A DNA stretch of 64,000 bases, taken from NCBI RefSeq assembly GCF_019925205.1, contig NC_083566.1:29636001-29700000 (forward strand), read 5' to 3'. The stretch comes from Metopolophium dirhodum. Taxonomy: Eukaryota; Arthropoda; Insecta; Hemiptera; Aphididae. The stretch's first letter is position 1; every line of letters begins with the position of its first letter. Under the pieces are notes generated by a model that had not been told where the DNA came from, ran no database searches, and saw nothing but the letters and a program-made list of their open reading frames with translations. The position numbers and the translations under genes are program-made. Positions 36,953 to 51,239 of this stretch are shown one piece after another.

Positions 36953-39900
36953 ACGTAATTTCACTAAAACCCATACATTTCAAAATGGTGTATACCTCTT
37001 ATATGAATATATTTTTTGGAACACCAAAACGTAAATTACAAGAAAACGTAGTTTACAGTCGATAAACCAACGCACTACAAAAAAAGATCAGAAACCTTCG
37101 ACACAGACCACATGATGTTCTTTTTTTTTATTATTTAAAAATATATTTACAGTCTATACTACAGGTATAATGAGTAAGTGTGGTGACATGAAATAACATT
37201 TGACATAGGAATATTAATTGTAAAGTAGGAAGGCTCCCAGCAGTGCCACCTAACAAGAAATTCATAATAATGTTAAATGAAAAACAACTGTAAGATACAT
37301 TCCAAGAGACGAGAAATATGAACGAAAATATCGTCCGGCGAAACAATACAATAAAGCATGACCGTCGTAGGTATCACCAGGCAATATAATATTATATTCG
37401 TTTCCACCAGCTGTGTAGGCATGGTCTTTTTTCCCCTAACGATTAGGTACTATAATTAGTATTAAAATCTGTTATACGATGAATTTATTTAAAATACATA
37501 GATACTATAAAATATTGAAAAACAATATAGGTAGGTTATTATTACATAATATTTTGTATTCCTTTAATTATTACCTAAACTGAATGTGAAATATGTTATG
37601 GGCTATGAATTCCATGTATTCATAAAACCAGTATCATAACGAATATATAGAATAAGTAACAAATTATCTTATTGTATAGAATATGTAGCTTTTTTAGTAT
37701 AATAATATTTTGTCTACTTAATTGGTCGGCGGCCTGTATTAATCTGTTGTTATTTTCTAACCATTATATGTCTGTTAATAGACGTACAATATTAGTGGCA
37801 GGTGAACAAGCGTTCATACGGGACCACCAGGTTTACGTCATATAGCACCGTGATAACATTATACGCATACGTAATCAACGAATAAATAATAATCACCCAC
37901 ATACCACATTTTATAGCTACAGTTCTTCGGTTGATTTTAAACAGTCGATCGGAATTAAAAGACGGCCTAACCCGAATAACGCATGTGCATTGTGCACGCG
38001 TGAAAATGCCATATAATATGTTCCCATTTTGGAACTCAGTACCAGCAATGTAACTATCTATAACCTTTCCTAAAGTTTTTCCTTGTTACCGATTATTGCT
38101 GTAACAGCATAATATTATAATGCAGACATTAAAGGAAAATGTTTTTGAGTACCTACAAGAAATTACGTCTGTTGTAAATGATGATGTCAACGGTACAATA
38201 TAGGAATAAAATATCTATTAGATATAATAAACAATAAATAATTCTTTTGTTAAATATGAGTATAAATAATACATTATTTTATTGTTGACTTGGATCGATG
38301 TAGGTATATTGATAATGGGTGGGCGGTGGATCATTAATAATATATTTTACTATATCAACCGTGTGCACTGTGCATCTATGGTACGATAATTTATGTACAT
38401 GCGCGTAGGAGGCGCAACCCGCATAATACGCATTGCATATTATATCGTATTTATTGTATTGGCCTACGATATACTATTATATTATGCGTAATAATGAACG
38501 TCCGTGTGGTGAATAACCTACCCACTATATAATATAATACACTCACAGCTAACTCCGTACAATATAATATTATTATTACGGGGGTACAAAGCGGGGGTTT
38601 ACTAAAATATTATTTTCGAACATTTACCCGGTTTTTAAGTATTCAGGGCAGAGGTCGGTACGCGTCTCGTTTAAATTACCTTCTTAGAATTTGATTTCCA
38701 CGGTAACGCATATTCGATTAATACTTCTGTTGGTTGTTGCGATTGGCGGACACAACCCGAAGGAAATAAATAAAGAAAATCAAAGAACGCACGCATACCT
38801 ACATAATATTATAATATGTATACTACAAAATTGAAGGTATTGTAATGTCGTGCTCGCCACAGTGGCGGTAAAACGATTTTGTCAAGGGAGTGGGGTATGG
38901 CTGATTTTTTAACATGTACTATATTATGATTATTAAAAATATAATTGATTGTTATCAGATGTTAAACATTTGAAAAAAGGTCATGGGGGGATTTACTGCT
39001 GTATTCGTCTTAACCTGTACCAATACCGCCGTAATGTATGATTATTGATTATATAATATGTTATATTACTATGATTTTTGTGATCATGAACAGGAAACAG
39101 GTTATACCTACCAGGTAGAGTTTGCAGAATATTCGTCTTATAACATGTCAAGAAATGTCGCAGAGCAAGTTTAAAATTATTCGTAATTTGTATGATACAG
39201 CGAAAATAAATTCAAAATTATTTATTTCCCCAATAGCTTTGTTTTCTGTGTTATTTTACCATTAGAAAACAAATTAATTACGAATATTTACCAAAACATT
39301 ATCTAAAACGATTGCACCAGAAAACTTCCATGGAGTAGGTGTCTTGTTTCGTATTTATCTATTATTATAAAAGATATTGCGGTAGACACGTGACAGTTTG
39401 CATTTTATAAGTGTGGCAATACTGCGTAAAATCGAATTATGATAATATAATATTTCGAAAATGAAAAATACGCTTTATTATTCTACATGCACACTAGTTC
39501 GCATGAAAAAAAATAATCAAATAACCTTCGCACCACCATTTTCTTTTTTATTATTTTTATTATTATTGGAAGTGCGGCCGCTTTGCAGAATCTCATTCGT
39601 ATTATGCTCAACCCCCGTCACTACTGGATTACGAAACAATAAACACGTTTTCAATCTCAAATTTAAAACGTAAAAAATTGACACATCCCTATAATGAGAA
39701 CCTATACGTATGGTACATAGATTTCTTAAGAAAAAACTTCTTCGATACGATATATTATATTACCGCATGTAGGGTTTATTATGCAACAACAACAGGCTAG
39801 ATATGCGAATGCAGCTGTAAATGTACCCTACATTTTACCATTTTTTTTTACTGGTAAATTATTTTTTACCCAAAAATTTGTTGTGGGCCCCTCTAATAAA

Positions 39901-39997
39901 ATTCAATCAAAAACGCCTATCCCGAATAAACTGTAAAGAGATATATTTTTTATCAACTGATAATAAATAACAATATAATACTTCAGGGGTGAAAATC

Positions 39998-40232
39998 CTA
40001 AACGTACTATTGCCAAAATAAAATTAACATAATCGAGAATAATAATTTAGAAAAATCAAAACGTACTTTTTCCAGTTTCACGCCAAAACGTACCATTATT
40101 CATATTAAAAGAATAGGAACCAATCATTAACTATACAAAAATGAACTATTTCCAAAACGTACTATTACCCATGGTGTAGGTATACCTTTAAACATATAAG
40201 GATGTAAAAAGTTAATCTAAAACGTACTAAAA
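39998..40232 (+). repeat. Irregular AAAACGTACTATT word array
   Basis: The word (A)AAACGTAC(T/C)(A/T)TT occurs five times, at about 39998, 40058, 40084, 40153 and 40218, with uneven spacing in AT-rich DNA. Confidence 0.55.
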
Positions 40233-43200
40233 TGTTAATTAATTTTGAAATATAAACTAAAAATAAATCTCTAGAATATTTAACATATTTGAATCGTTTT
40301 AAATATAAATAATAAATTATTAAATAACTTTAAGAAAAACCTTTTCTTCGAAATGACTTGTCTATTTATAAATGGTTTGTTTTTATTGGAAATGCTAAGA
40401 TACAGAAAAAACGCTTCTTCTGAAAAATAATAATAAAGTTTAGCTGGTTGTGGCTGGCTCTGGTAATATAAGCATTTTATATGCTCGGTATATATTCAGT
40501 TATTATAATTTATAATGGGTTTTATAATATTTTGTATCTGTTTCATAATATTATATTTATAGATGCAGGTTAAGCCATATTATCTAACAAAAGTCACCAG
40601 ACGAAGCACCGAACGGATGCTTTACATTAGCTCGACCTGTCACTTAAATTTATATTCAATTCGTTTCTACTGATAAAGTCGTAGGATGTTTAACATAGTT
40701 ATTAAAGTCACTTATTAAAATATTTACTGAGTCAAATATAGAATGAGAAATAGTGCAATTATCAATTTGATTCTACTCGTGTATTATATAACTTAATTTT
40801 TAGACTTAAATCCACATTATTGATGCTTCAGAAGATTGAAAAGTATAAAAGCAAAACCTATTATAATATTAATTACTTCTACAATTTGAGATTTTAATTT
40901 AAGTAGCTACTCGTAGGTACAATATCAAAACTGTATTATAACGATTTATTATAAAAGGTAAATATGTATATTCATATCAAAAACTGTATTTTAAATTCAA
41001 AATAAGTAAAAAAGGGTAACAAACACCGTGATAATATAAGTACATATCCTTAGTCCCTTAGTGTTAATTGTAATGTTTTTTTGTAAAATATGCACCCTAG
41101 GAAAATACTCTAAGTTACTGAGGCCAATAATAAAAAAAAAAAAAAAATAGATTACTTGAAATAATATCTGATTGCATGATATGTCATATTATATGTGATG
41201 AGAAAAATAGTATGTTTAATAATATTGTTTCTAATCTAAATTCACTATTCATGGCATGCCAAAATCACAATGCATATCGCGATGGTAATGGATTCCAAAT
41301 TTTTCTGTTGAGAAAGTTACTGTAATAAATTCTTGCATTCTATTCTTTTGACCAAAGTTTGGAGAGTTTTGCATAGAAATGTGTATGTAGAAATGAAATA
41401 TTTCACCAAAGTTGTCTGTCGAATATATCAGTTATCATCACAGTTCATAGAATACAGATCATTATTTTAAAGTTTCTCTTTTAAAATTACGACGGTATTT
41501 AGTATTAAACTATCGATTAGCGTGTATTGTGAATAAATGTATATAATATGTATGTAGTAAATATTTAATATAAAATATAATATACATCAGCTTAATATTA
41601 AATCTCTGACATGCTGTGGAAATAGTATAATGAGGGAATGGAAACTATAATAAATTCTTGATTGATTAACCAGAACAACCGATAACTCGTGTTCCACCAG
41701 TATATATACTATAGTGGCAGAGAATATTTTGGATTTTGAATGATATAAAATTTTAAACGTATAACGGTAATATGATATTCTAGTAAGGTATTTTAAAAGG
41801 ATATTATTATACGGTGCACAGTAAAATTTTTATTGGAACGAAAAAAAAACTTAGGTTCATAAATTGGTGTGGGACTTGGTTGGATATGGGGGAAGTGGGA
41901 TATCGGAATACTTTTTTTTTTCAAAATTCGTATTTAAAAAAAATTCTTACTGCTCCACTCGTTTGTTGAGGGCGTGCTTAGACTTATAATCTATTTGTGC
42001 CTTATAGTAGGCCTCTCTACATCATACGGTGGGTGGATATATTATAATCTTCCCCCAGTAGTCACTATAATACGTCACTGCAGTATGCGGGCAATTTACT
42101 ATTGTCTCAACATGAAATGGATCGACGCTTACGTAAAAAACGCGTAGGTTCTCTTCGTCGCATAATATTATACCCATCATCTAACCTGTGTATTTTAGTA
42201 TAATGAGTCTATAATACCTTTGGGCACAGACAATCTATTTCAACAGAAACTACAATGTCGACAATTACAGGTACAAGTCGTAATTACACTGGTATATTAT
42301 ATGGCTGCCGTATGGCTAAGACTTATTCTACCAATCTGTATCACCAAATTAAAATACCATACACCCTCGTATATTTATAATTATATTGTACAAGCTGTCC
42401 CGACTGACTTTGCTCATGCCAAAATTATTATTATCAACTGTAGACTGAAAGTTGTAACTACTGGCAACTTTATAAATAAAAAAAATTAATATTTTTTCGT
42501 GAGACGGAAAAAAAATTCAAGTGTGAGTTATTCTTTTGCTACTATCTACAGGAGTTGAAATAAGCTTACCAGTTACCACCTTCTCCATGACATACTCTAT
42601 AATTAAAAAAAAATCACATGATTATCGGATGACTGGTTTCCGAGACCATTTGCATCAAAGATTCTCATTATCTCATTTATTATACCTATTATATAAAATA
42701 ATATATCAATCGCTAAAAAAATGTGTCGTTGTTTTATTCGACGTGATAATAATTATAATATGACATTATTAATTGAAACACGTGGTAAAACGGCCGTTGT
42801 CCACCGTGAAACTGTATACGGTAGTAGACTGAAATGTCTATGTATAGCAAAAAGAGTCATATAATTGTACATAGAAATTGTATACCTTATAAAAAATTAA
42901 AAACCATCAAACCACCCCGAGGGACTCGCATTATCGCCCGGTGTCGTTTGCGCATCACTATTGTTAATTTGGACCTTTTTTGTAAGATAGTTACGCATCG
43001 TTCGATTTTTGGGTTATATAATATCATTTGCGCATCAAAATTATTTAATAATAGAACTGAAAAAAGGTGTATACCAAAAATCGCAAGTTGTTTTCTAAAC
43101 TTCTAGTGATATCTATCATTTACAACGAGATCCTGAACGTCAAAAACTATACTTTAAATTAAATAAAACTTTTTACTAATAAAAAAAATAAAAAAAAAAA

Positions 43201-43560
43201 TGTCGAGATTTTGATGAGTTTAGTCAAAATTTGAATTTTGAATGCTTAATAACAAAAACTTATTGCTATTTATCACTATTATTTTCAAATTTAGAAAATT
43301 ATATACTACTCATTATCTATATAATATCATATTATTTATGTACATTTATAATATAAAACAATTGAATTGAATTAACGCAATTTATTTTTAATTGTTTGCA
43401 TATATTTATTACATATTATGATATATGACAATCATTGAATTTTCAACCAAAAATTATTTTTTATATCCTCCTATATTGTCCACTGAGCGAAAAATACCAG
43501 TCATTTTAACAAAAATATAGATTAAATTAATAATATCATTGTTAATATTCAGTCAACAAT

Positions 43561-43669
43561 TATTGATACTGAGATGAAAAATTTGTTAAAATAAGAATTA
43601 GCAAATTATTTGATTTAATATTTTTTTTGTTTGGTTTAACTAATATTTCATCTTAGTATCAATAATATA
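43561..43669. repeat. Short imperfect hairpin
   Basis: ATTGATACTGAGATGAAAAA with TTGTTAAA is complementary to TTTAACTAATATTTCATCTT with AGTATCAAT about 55 bases later. Could be a tiny MITE or a structured RNA. No further evidence. Confidence 0.5.
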
Positions 43670-45027
43670 TTTGATCGACATTTTGTTAAAATAACTCAGA
43701 GTTTTGTTAATTTCATCAAAATGGTTATTATTGAACTTAACTAAAATATACTTAGTTTAATAATATTAAACAATTGAACCAATAGAATATTTATGATTTT
43801 AAAAAAGTAAGTATAATCAATTTAATAAACAATCAACTAATTTTATAATATTATTATAAATATTATTATATTAGTATATTATTGGATTAAAAAATGAAAT
43901 TAATTGCATATTTATTTAAATTTATATTTCATAGATACCTAAATACAATAAAATACCTGTATAGTCTGTAGATATTCTATTTACTCGCAAGTATGTATAA
44001 ACACAAATTATATATAATCTAGAACCCACTAACATACAAACATACCATTTTTCTGATATAGTGAAAAAAATAACCAAGTATATTATTCTATTGTAATGAA
44101 TATGTTTATTAATGATTTATATAGTTAAATTTATTTATAAAAATAATTATGATAATAGGTATCTATTATGAATATAATTAAAGTTACATAAATTAAATAA
44201 ATAACAATTTGTAGGTAAATTGTTATATAATATTAGGTAATGGGAGGGGGGGGGGGCATTTTCATAATAAAAATAATTATATACAAATCAAACAGGGTTC
44301 CTATATATATCTATTAAAGATAGAAAAATTATAACATATAATAATACATTACATAAATATAACAAAATAAGTATATATGATTTTGAAAAACTATTAGGTT
44401 GGTATCTAAATAAACATTATTAGGTATTGTGTTATAGCATTATCATATACAAACAAACAACATTCAAATTATAAATTATAAAATATAATAATATGTAACT
44501 ACATTAAAAAATAAAAATAAAATAAATGTAAATAGGTACCTATATAAACATCATTTTTAAAAATTATAATTTATTAATTATTTTTAAATTTATTAACTTA
44601 GAATATTAATATTAAAACTAATTTATCTTAGTTTTGAAAGCACAATAGATACAGCAGAATGTTAATTACTAGTATTCAATGTAACTGTGTAAATCAGAAT
44701 GGATAACAGAAATGACAATTTTTATTCTTTATTAATTAAAAAATTTTAAATTATCTATACAAAATATAAGTTAATTAATCAAGTAGCTTTTGTATTGAAA
44801 AAAAAATATGGTTTGGAGAAAAATAATATAGGTAATGGAAGTAATTTTGGATTAATTATATTATTTAGTATTTTACAAAATACCTAATTGCACATAATAT
44901 TATATAAAACATTATATTAAATTTAATTATTTATTATAAATGGTGTTATATCTTATATAAACCAATAAAATTATTATTAATTCTTGTAGAAAAAAAAATG
45001 TATAGTTTTATAGTATAGTGGATGTAA

Positions 45028-45448
45028 CAGTGGCACAACCAGGGAGTGGGGAGGGGAGGGTCCAACAAAATCTACAGAAAATCTATTTAACAATTTTTTA
45101 GCATACTATTAAGATAATATTTTAGTTTTTAAGCTAGATATATGTATTGATTTTACAATGTGTGTTTTTTCCTGTCTGTACACATTTTTATAGTGTTTCG
45201 ATTTCAATGTGACAGCAATATTCTCACAGACTAAAAAAATTTTGTCATAATATTATATTGTTATATCAATCTATTATTTAATTTATATTACTGATATCTA
45301 TTATTCCTAATGCCAAAAATGTGTACGCTATATATTATATTATTAAAAAAAATTGTATATGATAATATAAGGGAAGCTTTAAAATATACATAAATAAAAA
45401 TAAATACATAAGTCATGTGAGGGGGTCTACGCCCTGGGTGCGCCACCG
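45028..45448. mobile_element. Probable hAT-type MITE
   Basis: The left end CAGTGGCACAACCAGGGAGT and the complement of the right end CGGTGGCGCACCCAGGG match the common insect hAT end CAGTGGCG.A.CCAGGG. The 8-base flanks agree at only 5 of 8 positions, so the borders are tentative. No transposase. Confidence 0.5.
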
Positions 45449-46800
45449 CGGTGTAGATAAAAGTTTGAAACATATAGATAGACACATAGGTAGGTACTTA
45501 CGAATTACAAGCAGCCAATGGGTAAAACAATATATTCACAAATGAATAATTAATTAACTGCAGGCAACATATTATATATAATGTAAGTTATACTATAGGA
45601 AAGTCCGAAAGTACGTACACGGTTTAAAACGGCGAAACAGTGAATAATGAAAAATATACTCGGCAGAGATTGAGGAGAGATGATTCCTCGTCAAAATCAA
45701 GAAGGAAAGTGTCCATAATATGAAAAAAAAAAAATAGGCATAAAAATCATAATATTATTAGTTAAAGAACACAATACACGATTGTAGCCCTTGTATTCCA
45801 AGTATCAATAGAATCTCCGAGTATTTTACAGTTTTTCCAATAATAATATTGCTGATATTTCTTGATATTTATCTATACGTTTATGATATAAGTCTATAAG
45901 TACCTGAAGGTACTTATGGAAAATATTCTTAGGAAGTCATTATGATTTCTACAATCAATTAATTAGAATATCTACGTAGTGAAATTCTAAAAACAAGAAC
46001 TACTGCAGTAACTAGAAGCAAAAAGTGGTTAAATATTAAATTCCTATTAATCAATAATAATATTTATAATAATATAATATAATATAATATAATATATTAA
46101 GTTGTATGCTTATTCATCTATGTTACGACGAAAAATACAAAAAATATTATTGATAAACTATTATACTTACCTACTCAGTACTTACCTTTTTAAGTTTGAC
46201 AGTCGTAAATAATAAGTAACATTAATATATTATGATTCTCCATTTCACCAATCACCTTGAATATTAATAGGTAAATTATAAATAAAACAATAAACTATTC
46301 CACTTCTCTAAATTCCATGTTTATCACATAACGGTAAAAAAAAATGTTGTCTACACTAAAAGGTACACTGCAAAAATACGGGTATCAACATATTATATAG
46401 GATTTATTTTTAATAATATTATGTTGAATTTAACATTAATATTGTTAATAATAAATATTAGTATGGTTATTTCGATAAAAATATTTTGTAATTTGTACAA
46501 TTTAATATTTATTTAATTTTTTAAATTTTTTGTAAAAAATGAACAAAAACCTTATTGATTTAAAAATGCTTTTTATAAATTGAATGACCCCTGTCTATTA
46601 ATTCAACGTATTTCTTTCTTAAATAAATGTTTGTGTGTATAATTAACTATACTGATAGTATTTGTTGATTTTACCTATAAATTTTCTTTATATATTTTTC
46701 AAATTAAAATAATAATTTTTATTTTAACATATTACTATTTGTTAATAAATGAAAATTAAGCATTATTGAATTTACTTATGAATTTTCGTTCAGTGTTCAG
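45449..46800. other. AT-rich stretch with an AATAT microsatellite
   Basis: No gene seen. A tract of TAATA/AATAT units lies at about 46068-46096. Confidence 0.4.
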
Positions 46801-47031
46801 CACGTTGATGCGCATAATATAATGTACGATAATTTGGTGCAAGTAAATAGACCATGCGCAAATGATTTACGGCCCGCATTATATCGTCGTAATCCGTCCT
46901 ATTTTCGAAGCGTATTATTGTCAATATTAGGAAACCATAATGATCGTCATACGGCACATTTTATAGAAACACAGTGTCAAGTCGCACTCCGAGATCTAAT
47001 AAATCTTTTATCTGCACACGTTTGGTGTTAG
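46801..47031 (+). CDS. Possible terminal exon of an unrecognised protein
   Basis: After the acceptor-like TTCGTTCAGTGTTCAG, an open frame of 76 codons runs to TAG (an ATG lies at 46822). It is richer in CpG and balanced codons than its AT-rich surroundings: NRPCANDLRPALYRRNPSYF, then LLSILGNHNDRHTAHFI and a Leu-rich end. I do not recognise the family. No upstream exon was found, so it could also be a stranded exon or transposon fragment. Confidence 0.3.
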   Translation, partial: HVDAHNIMYDNLVQVNRPCANDLRPALYRRNPSYFRSVLLSILGNHNDRHTAHFIETQCQVALRDLINLLSAHVWC

Positions 47032-50000
47032 GGAGTAGAAGGGATCAGGGCTGTAACCAACATACAAGCATAATATATATATATATATCCATGTTGACTG
47101 GCCACTAACTCCAAATTGTCTATTTTCGCTTTTACCGTCAGTACAACGCAAAGCAATCGGACAAGGTTTGTTTTTTTTTTATTGTTAAAAAGCATTCATA
47201 TAAAATCGAATATATACTGTCCAGAGCAATCTGTATTATACAATTGCTTGTGTTTGTCAAATAAATGTGCGCATTTTTAAATTAAATTTGCTTTTGTATC
47301 ACAGTTTCAGTGAACCTGAAGCTTTAACCACGTATGTGCACGGCACACTAAACTACTAATAAGTATTAGTAACACTGTGTTTCAGTACCGTTTGTACGGA
47401 ATCAATTTAATTTCGTTTTACACGTTGTGTTGTAACTAATTCCGTGTTAAATATAATAGGTCGCTGATTCCATAGAATAGACCACCAAATGATTATTGTA
47501 TATAAATATATTATTATCCGATAGTGTTTATACGAAAATCATTCATAAAGTCACGTGTAGTGAATCACATAATAATAACAACGACGACATCGTAAAAATG
47601 GTATAAGTAAAATAATCCAAGTAGGATTAAACACTTAGTTTAATTTGCAGTAATATTTAAGATAAATTTGGTAAATCATGTAAAACCAAAATATTTGTTA
47701 AAACGATGTATACGAAATTCCAATCGTATACGATTTTCATAAAAATAAAAATATGCCCAATTTGTACAGGCCATAAATATATTTTTAATGAAAAAAAATT
47801 ACGTCGAATGACGTGAAAAAAAACTAGATACTTAATGTAGAAATACGTACCGTGAAAAATACAATAAAAAAACATATTATTTTATTTTGTGGATCATAGT
47901 CGGATATAATATGTATTTTTACTTGAAGTATATTTTTAAAAAAAATGATCATGACGTGCTAAAAAACCTGACTCCAAATATGAAATATTATAAATAGTTA
48001 CCTATCAAATGAATAACTCCTTTTTTTAAATGCCAATTATCAACCAGACGTCATTGTTATCATGTGTACCTGTGTAGAGTTCCGAAAACCATTTTGTCAG
48101 CATATCCGAGAGAATACACGAGATGACACGATATAGTGTCTGGACTTATTGTACAAGTTTTTTTCAAATCTTCTTTTTTTGCGTGTGCTGGATTTGTACT
48201 GGTGTCACTAGATTTTCACACTGCGCGTGACAGATCAATCGTGAATACGCAGTGCAAACGCTTAACATTATAATGAAATAGTTTAATCCAAGTTTATTCT
48301 GAATTATAGAGGTAAGTTTGTGTTGTATGTCAAATACGTTTATTATAATAATATTTTTTTTCTATATATTGTATTTTAGATGTAGATTAAATATTATATA
48401 CAATAGGTACCAATACACAATAATATCATTCCTATACGTATTTAAATATTTATTAGCTTTAAATTGTATAGTACCTGTTTCAGATTTTTAGAATATCATA
48501 ATATACATATCTCGTATATAATGGTTATACACTTATTGTACGTAACCAAACGTACATTTACACGTTACACACAATAACGGTACCTTCTAAAACATATAAA
48601 AACACACACAGAAAAGTATATCGCTTGTAATAATATACATACATATATATCATCCGAAGTTGTAACATTAAACGGGACTAAACTTATATACAAGGCCAAC
48701 ACAATAGAATTTGTTGTCTTATGCCGTTATGTCTATCTCGTGCACAGTATACTAAGATTGATTTCCATGCGGAAAGTTATAAGGAATAAGTTTATATTAT
48801 AACGACGTGGGGTTCCATGCGTTATATAATTTATACGAAAAGTTTATTTAAATGCCCTGCTGGGTCCAACGTTGCCTATATATTATATTTTATAAATATC
48901 TTAAAAGACCGTCCGAACTCATATAATATTTGACCCATTAAAAATGGCTGTGAATATGCAATAATAACATCAAAGGAACGCATTGAGAGCTTGCATGGTA
49001 TAATATGCGTATATATTTTATCAAACGAATTGAACATTGACCCTATGGCCTATATCCATTATAAAAAATTTGGTTCCTAGTCAGATATAAATGTGTTATT
49101 GTTTGTGGTTATATATATATATATAGTTAGGGACATGGGAATTTATTATTTTGGTTTTTATATTATGCGTCGGATAGACGATATTAAAATAAAAACGTAT
49201 AATATAAACAAACAATATTCTACCGTCGAGATTTTTTTTTTTCAAAACGTAACAACATAATAACAAACGTAATGAATAATAGGTCTATAATAATATTATA
49301 TATGTAATACGAACCAGTATCCGAAATACAGAACAGAATAATAACGCAGTGATTTTGAATCACAAATTGATAGAATTATAGGGTATTGATTTTTTTTTCA
49401 GCAGTTTGTCAATACACGGAGGAAATAACAAAACAAATTGTTTTTGTACACGATTTGTCGGACATTTTTCATTTTTATACAACGTAAAACGAAAATATAT
49501 TTATAAAACGCACGTCGTATTGGTAAAACGTTTCATTGGATTTTTTTGTAATGCGTATTATCATCCATCTTATTTTTAAAAGGCTCAAAGTCGGCGGGTC
49601 AACTAAATTCTAAAAATGCTGTTGTAATTGTTTTTGTAAATTTATTTTTTATTCAGTAAAATTGGCCTCTATTGTTGTATATTTTCCATTGTAAACACAT
49701 TTAAAGATAATTAAATAAATGTTATTCTTTTTCTGTTTTTTTTTTTTTTATAACACAAAATAATATTATATTAAGGCGACGGTTATATAAGATTATTATA
49801 ATATTGATATTGCTCTTTTTTAGTCGTTGTAAGACCGATGTTCAATGACAGAAATGCTCGGCAAATATTCATCACTGGTGGTGACTATGCCATTTACAAT
49901 AGCTTACCTGTAAAACTGTTAATAATTTTATTATGATTGATCTCTTACATTAAATGTATTAAATTTTAATAATGCAATATTATAATGATGACACGGCGAT

Positions 50001-51220
50001 ATAGATAGGCAATTTAGCTACACCAGTGTCATGGTTCGATTTTTCCTATAACATTATAATTATATTATTATTAATTATTATTATCATATTTTTTTAATGT
50101 ATTGTAATAGTAAAATATAAGTATTATAAGTATTTTTGGGCACAGATTAAAAAACTATCAATGTTTGATGGATAAATTAGAAGCACAGTATTATGAATTA
50201 TTTATTATGGCGCAATTACTAATTATTACTATATACATGCTCAATGAAATCATATACATACTTTTTCTATATTATCAGAATGCTATTTTGGACTATTTAG
50301 AATTTAATAATAAAAAATAGCTTTTATTTTATTGGCTAATCGTAAATTAATAATTTATCATTTAGGTACATGTGATAAATATTAATTAGGAGCTTAATGT
50401 TTTCAATTGTTATTTAAAACTGTTTTAAAAGTAGGTAAGGTACAAATTGTTTATTGTTAATACAAATCGTTTGTACCTATATAATTTCATAATAACTTTC
50501 AATTAAAACCCCTTAGGTACTATCATAAGGCACAGTTCACCGTGTTTTTAGATGATACCTGCAATAACCAATAATATGAGAAAAGAATATGTATTTTTGA
50601 AATTTTTTTTGTACATATACTCCAAGAAATAACTTTAAATTTCTTTTATATTTAAATTTCCAAACAGAAACATCTTTTATAGTTTTTGATTTTTAAATCT
50701 TGCACTAATATAATATTTTAAAGAAATAAAAAATGCACTCTACCTAACCTCTCCACGCAGACAACATATAATCGATCACAAATCAATATGTGCAATTCAT
50801 ATTGGTACCTACTAGAAATGTGAAATCTATCTATGTTTTATCTATAGTAAAATGTTTATTTTTTGGAATTGAATAATATTCTCTTACATATACAACAAAA
50901 ATCAGTTACTCAATCGGAATAAGTAAGTATCAAACCAGAATCGTTTTTCGAAAGTGAATATAAATCGTCTACTTTCTCTTGATACATTTAAAAAATTCAA
51001 AATCCATGTTAAACATATAACAATTCACTTTTATACAATACCGTACGTGTACATAATATAATAGCATATAATATAGATGTAATACATTATTATGATACCT
51101 ATCATAATCATCTCGTTATACAGCCATATAACCCGCAGGTGCCAATATTATCACGGAATGCCTATCGACATAATATCTGTACGTTGAAAATATTATCCGT
51201 GTATAATACCGTGTAATATA
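47032..51220. other. Gene-poor stretch
   Basis: No supported gene. Short TA microsatellites occur near 47073-47086 and 49112-49124. Small open frames (for example 47657-47875, minus) are AT-rich chance frames. Confidence 0.35.
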
Positions 51221-51239
51221 CCTAGGTACGTGGTGTATT

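Larger units (their letters stand above)
36966..45027. other. Long gene-poor stretch
   Basis: No gene supported. It holds an irregular array of AAAACGTACTATT-like words (39998-40232), a fold-back-family scrap near 43110-43290 (AGTCAAAATTTGAATTTTGA and AATGCTTA), a short imperfect hairpin at 43561-43669 and a G run at 44246. Open frames at 42220-43106 have no recognisable domain. Confidence 0.35.

Noticed and set aside
38869..39032. CAGTGGCGGTA … TACCGCCGTAA as hAT MITE ends
   Set aside because: The complementarity is short and no 8-base duplication is visible.
39741..39840. Small inverted repeat around ATGTAGGGT / ACCCTACAT
   Set aside because: Only about 12 bases pair, which is too short to call an element.
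42220..43106. Three consecutive plus-strand open frames (75-90 codons) as a gene
   Set aside because: Different frames, no consistent splice sites between them, no domain character.
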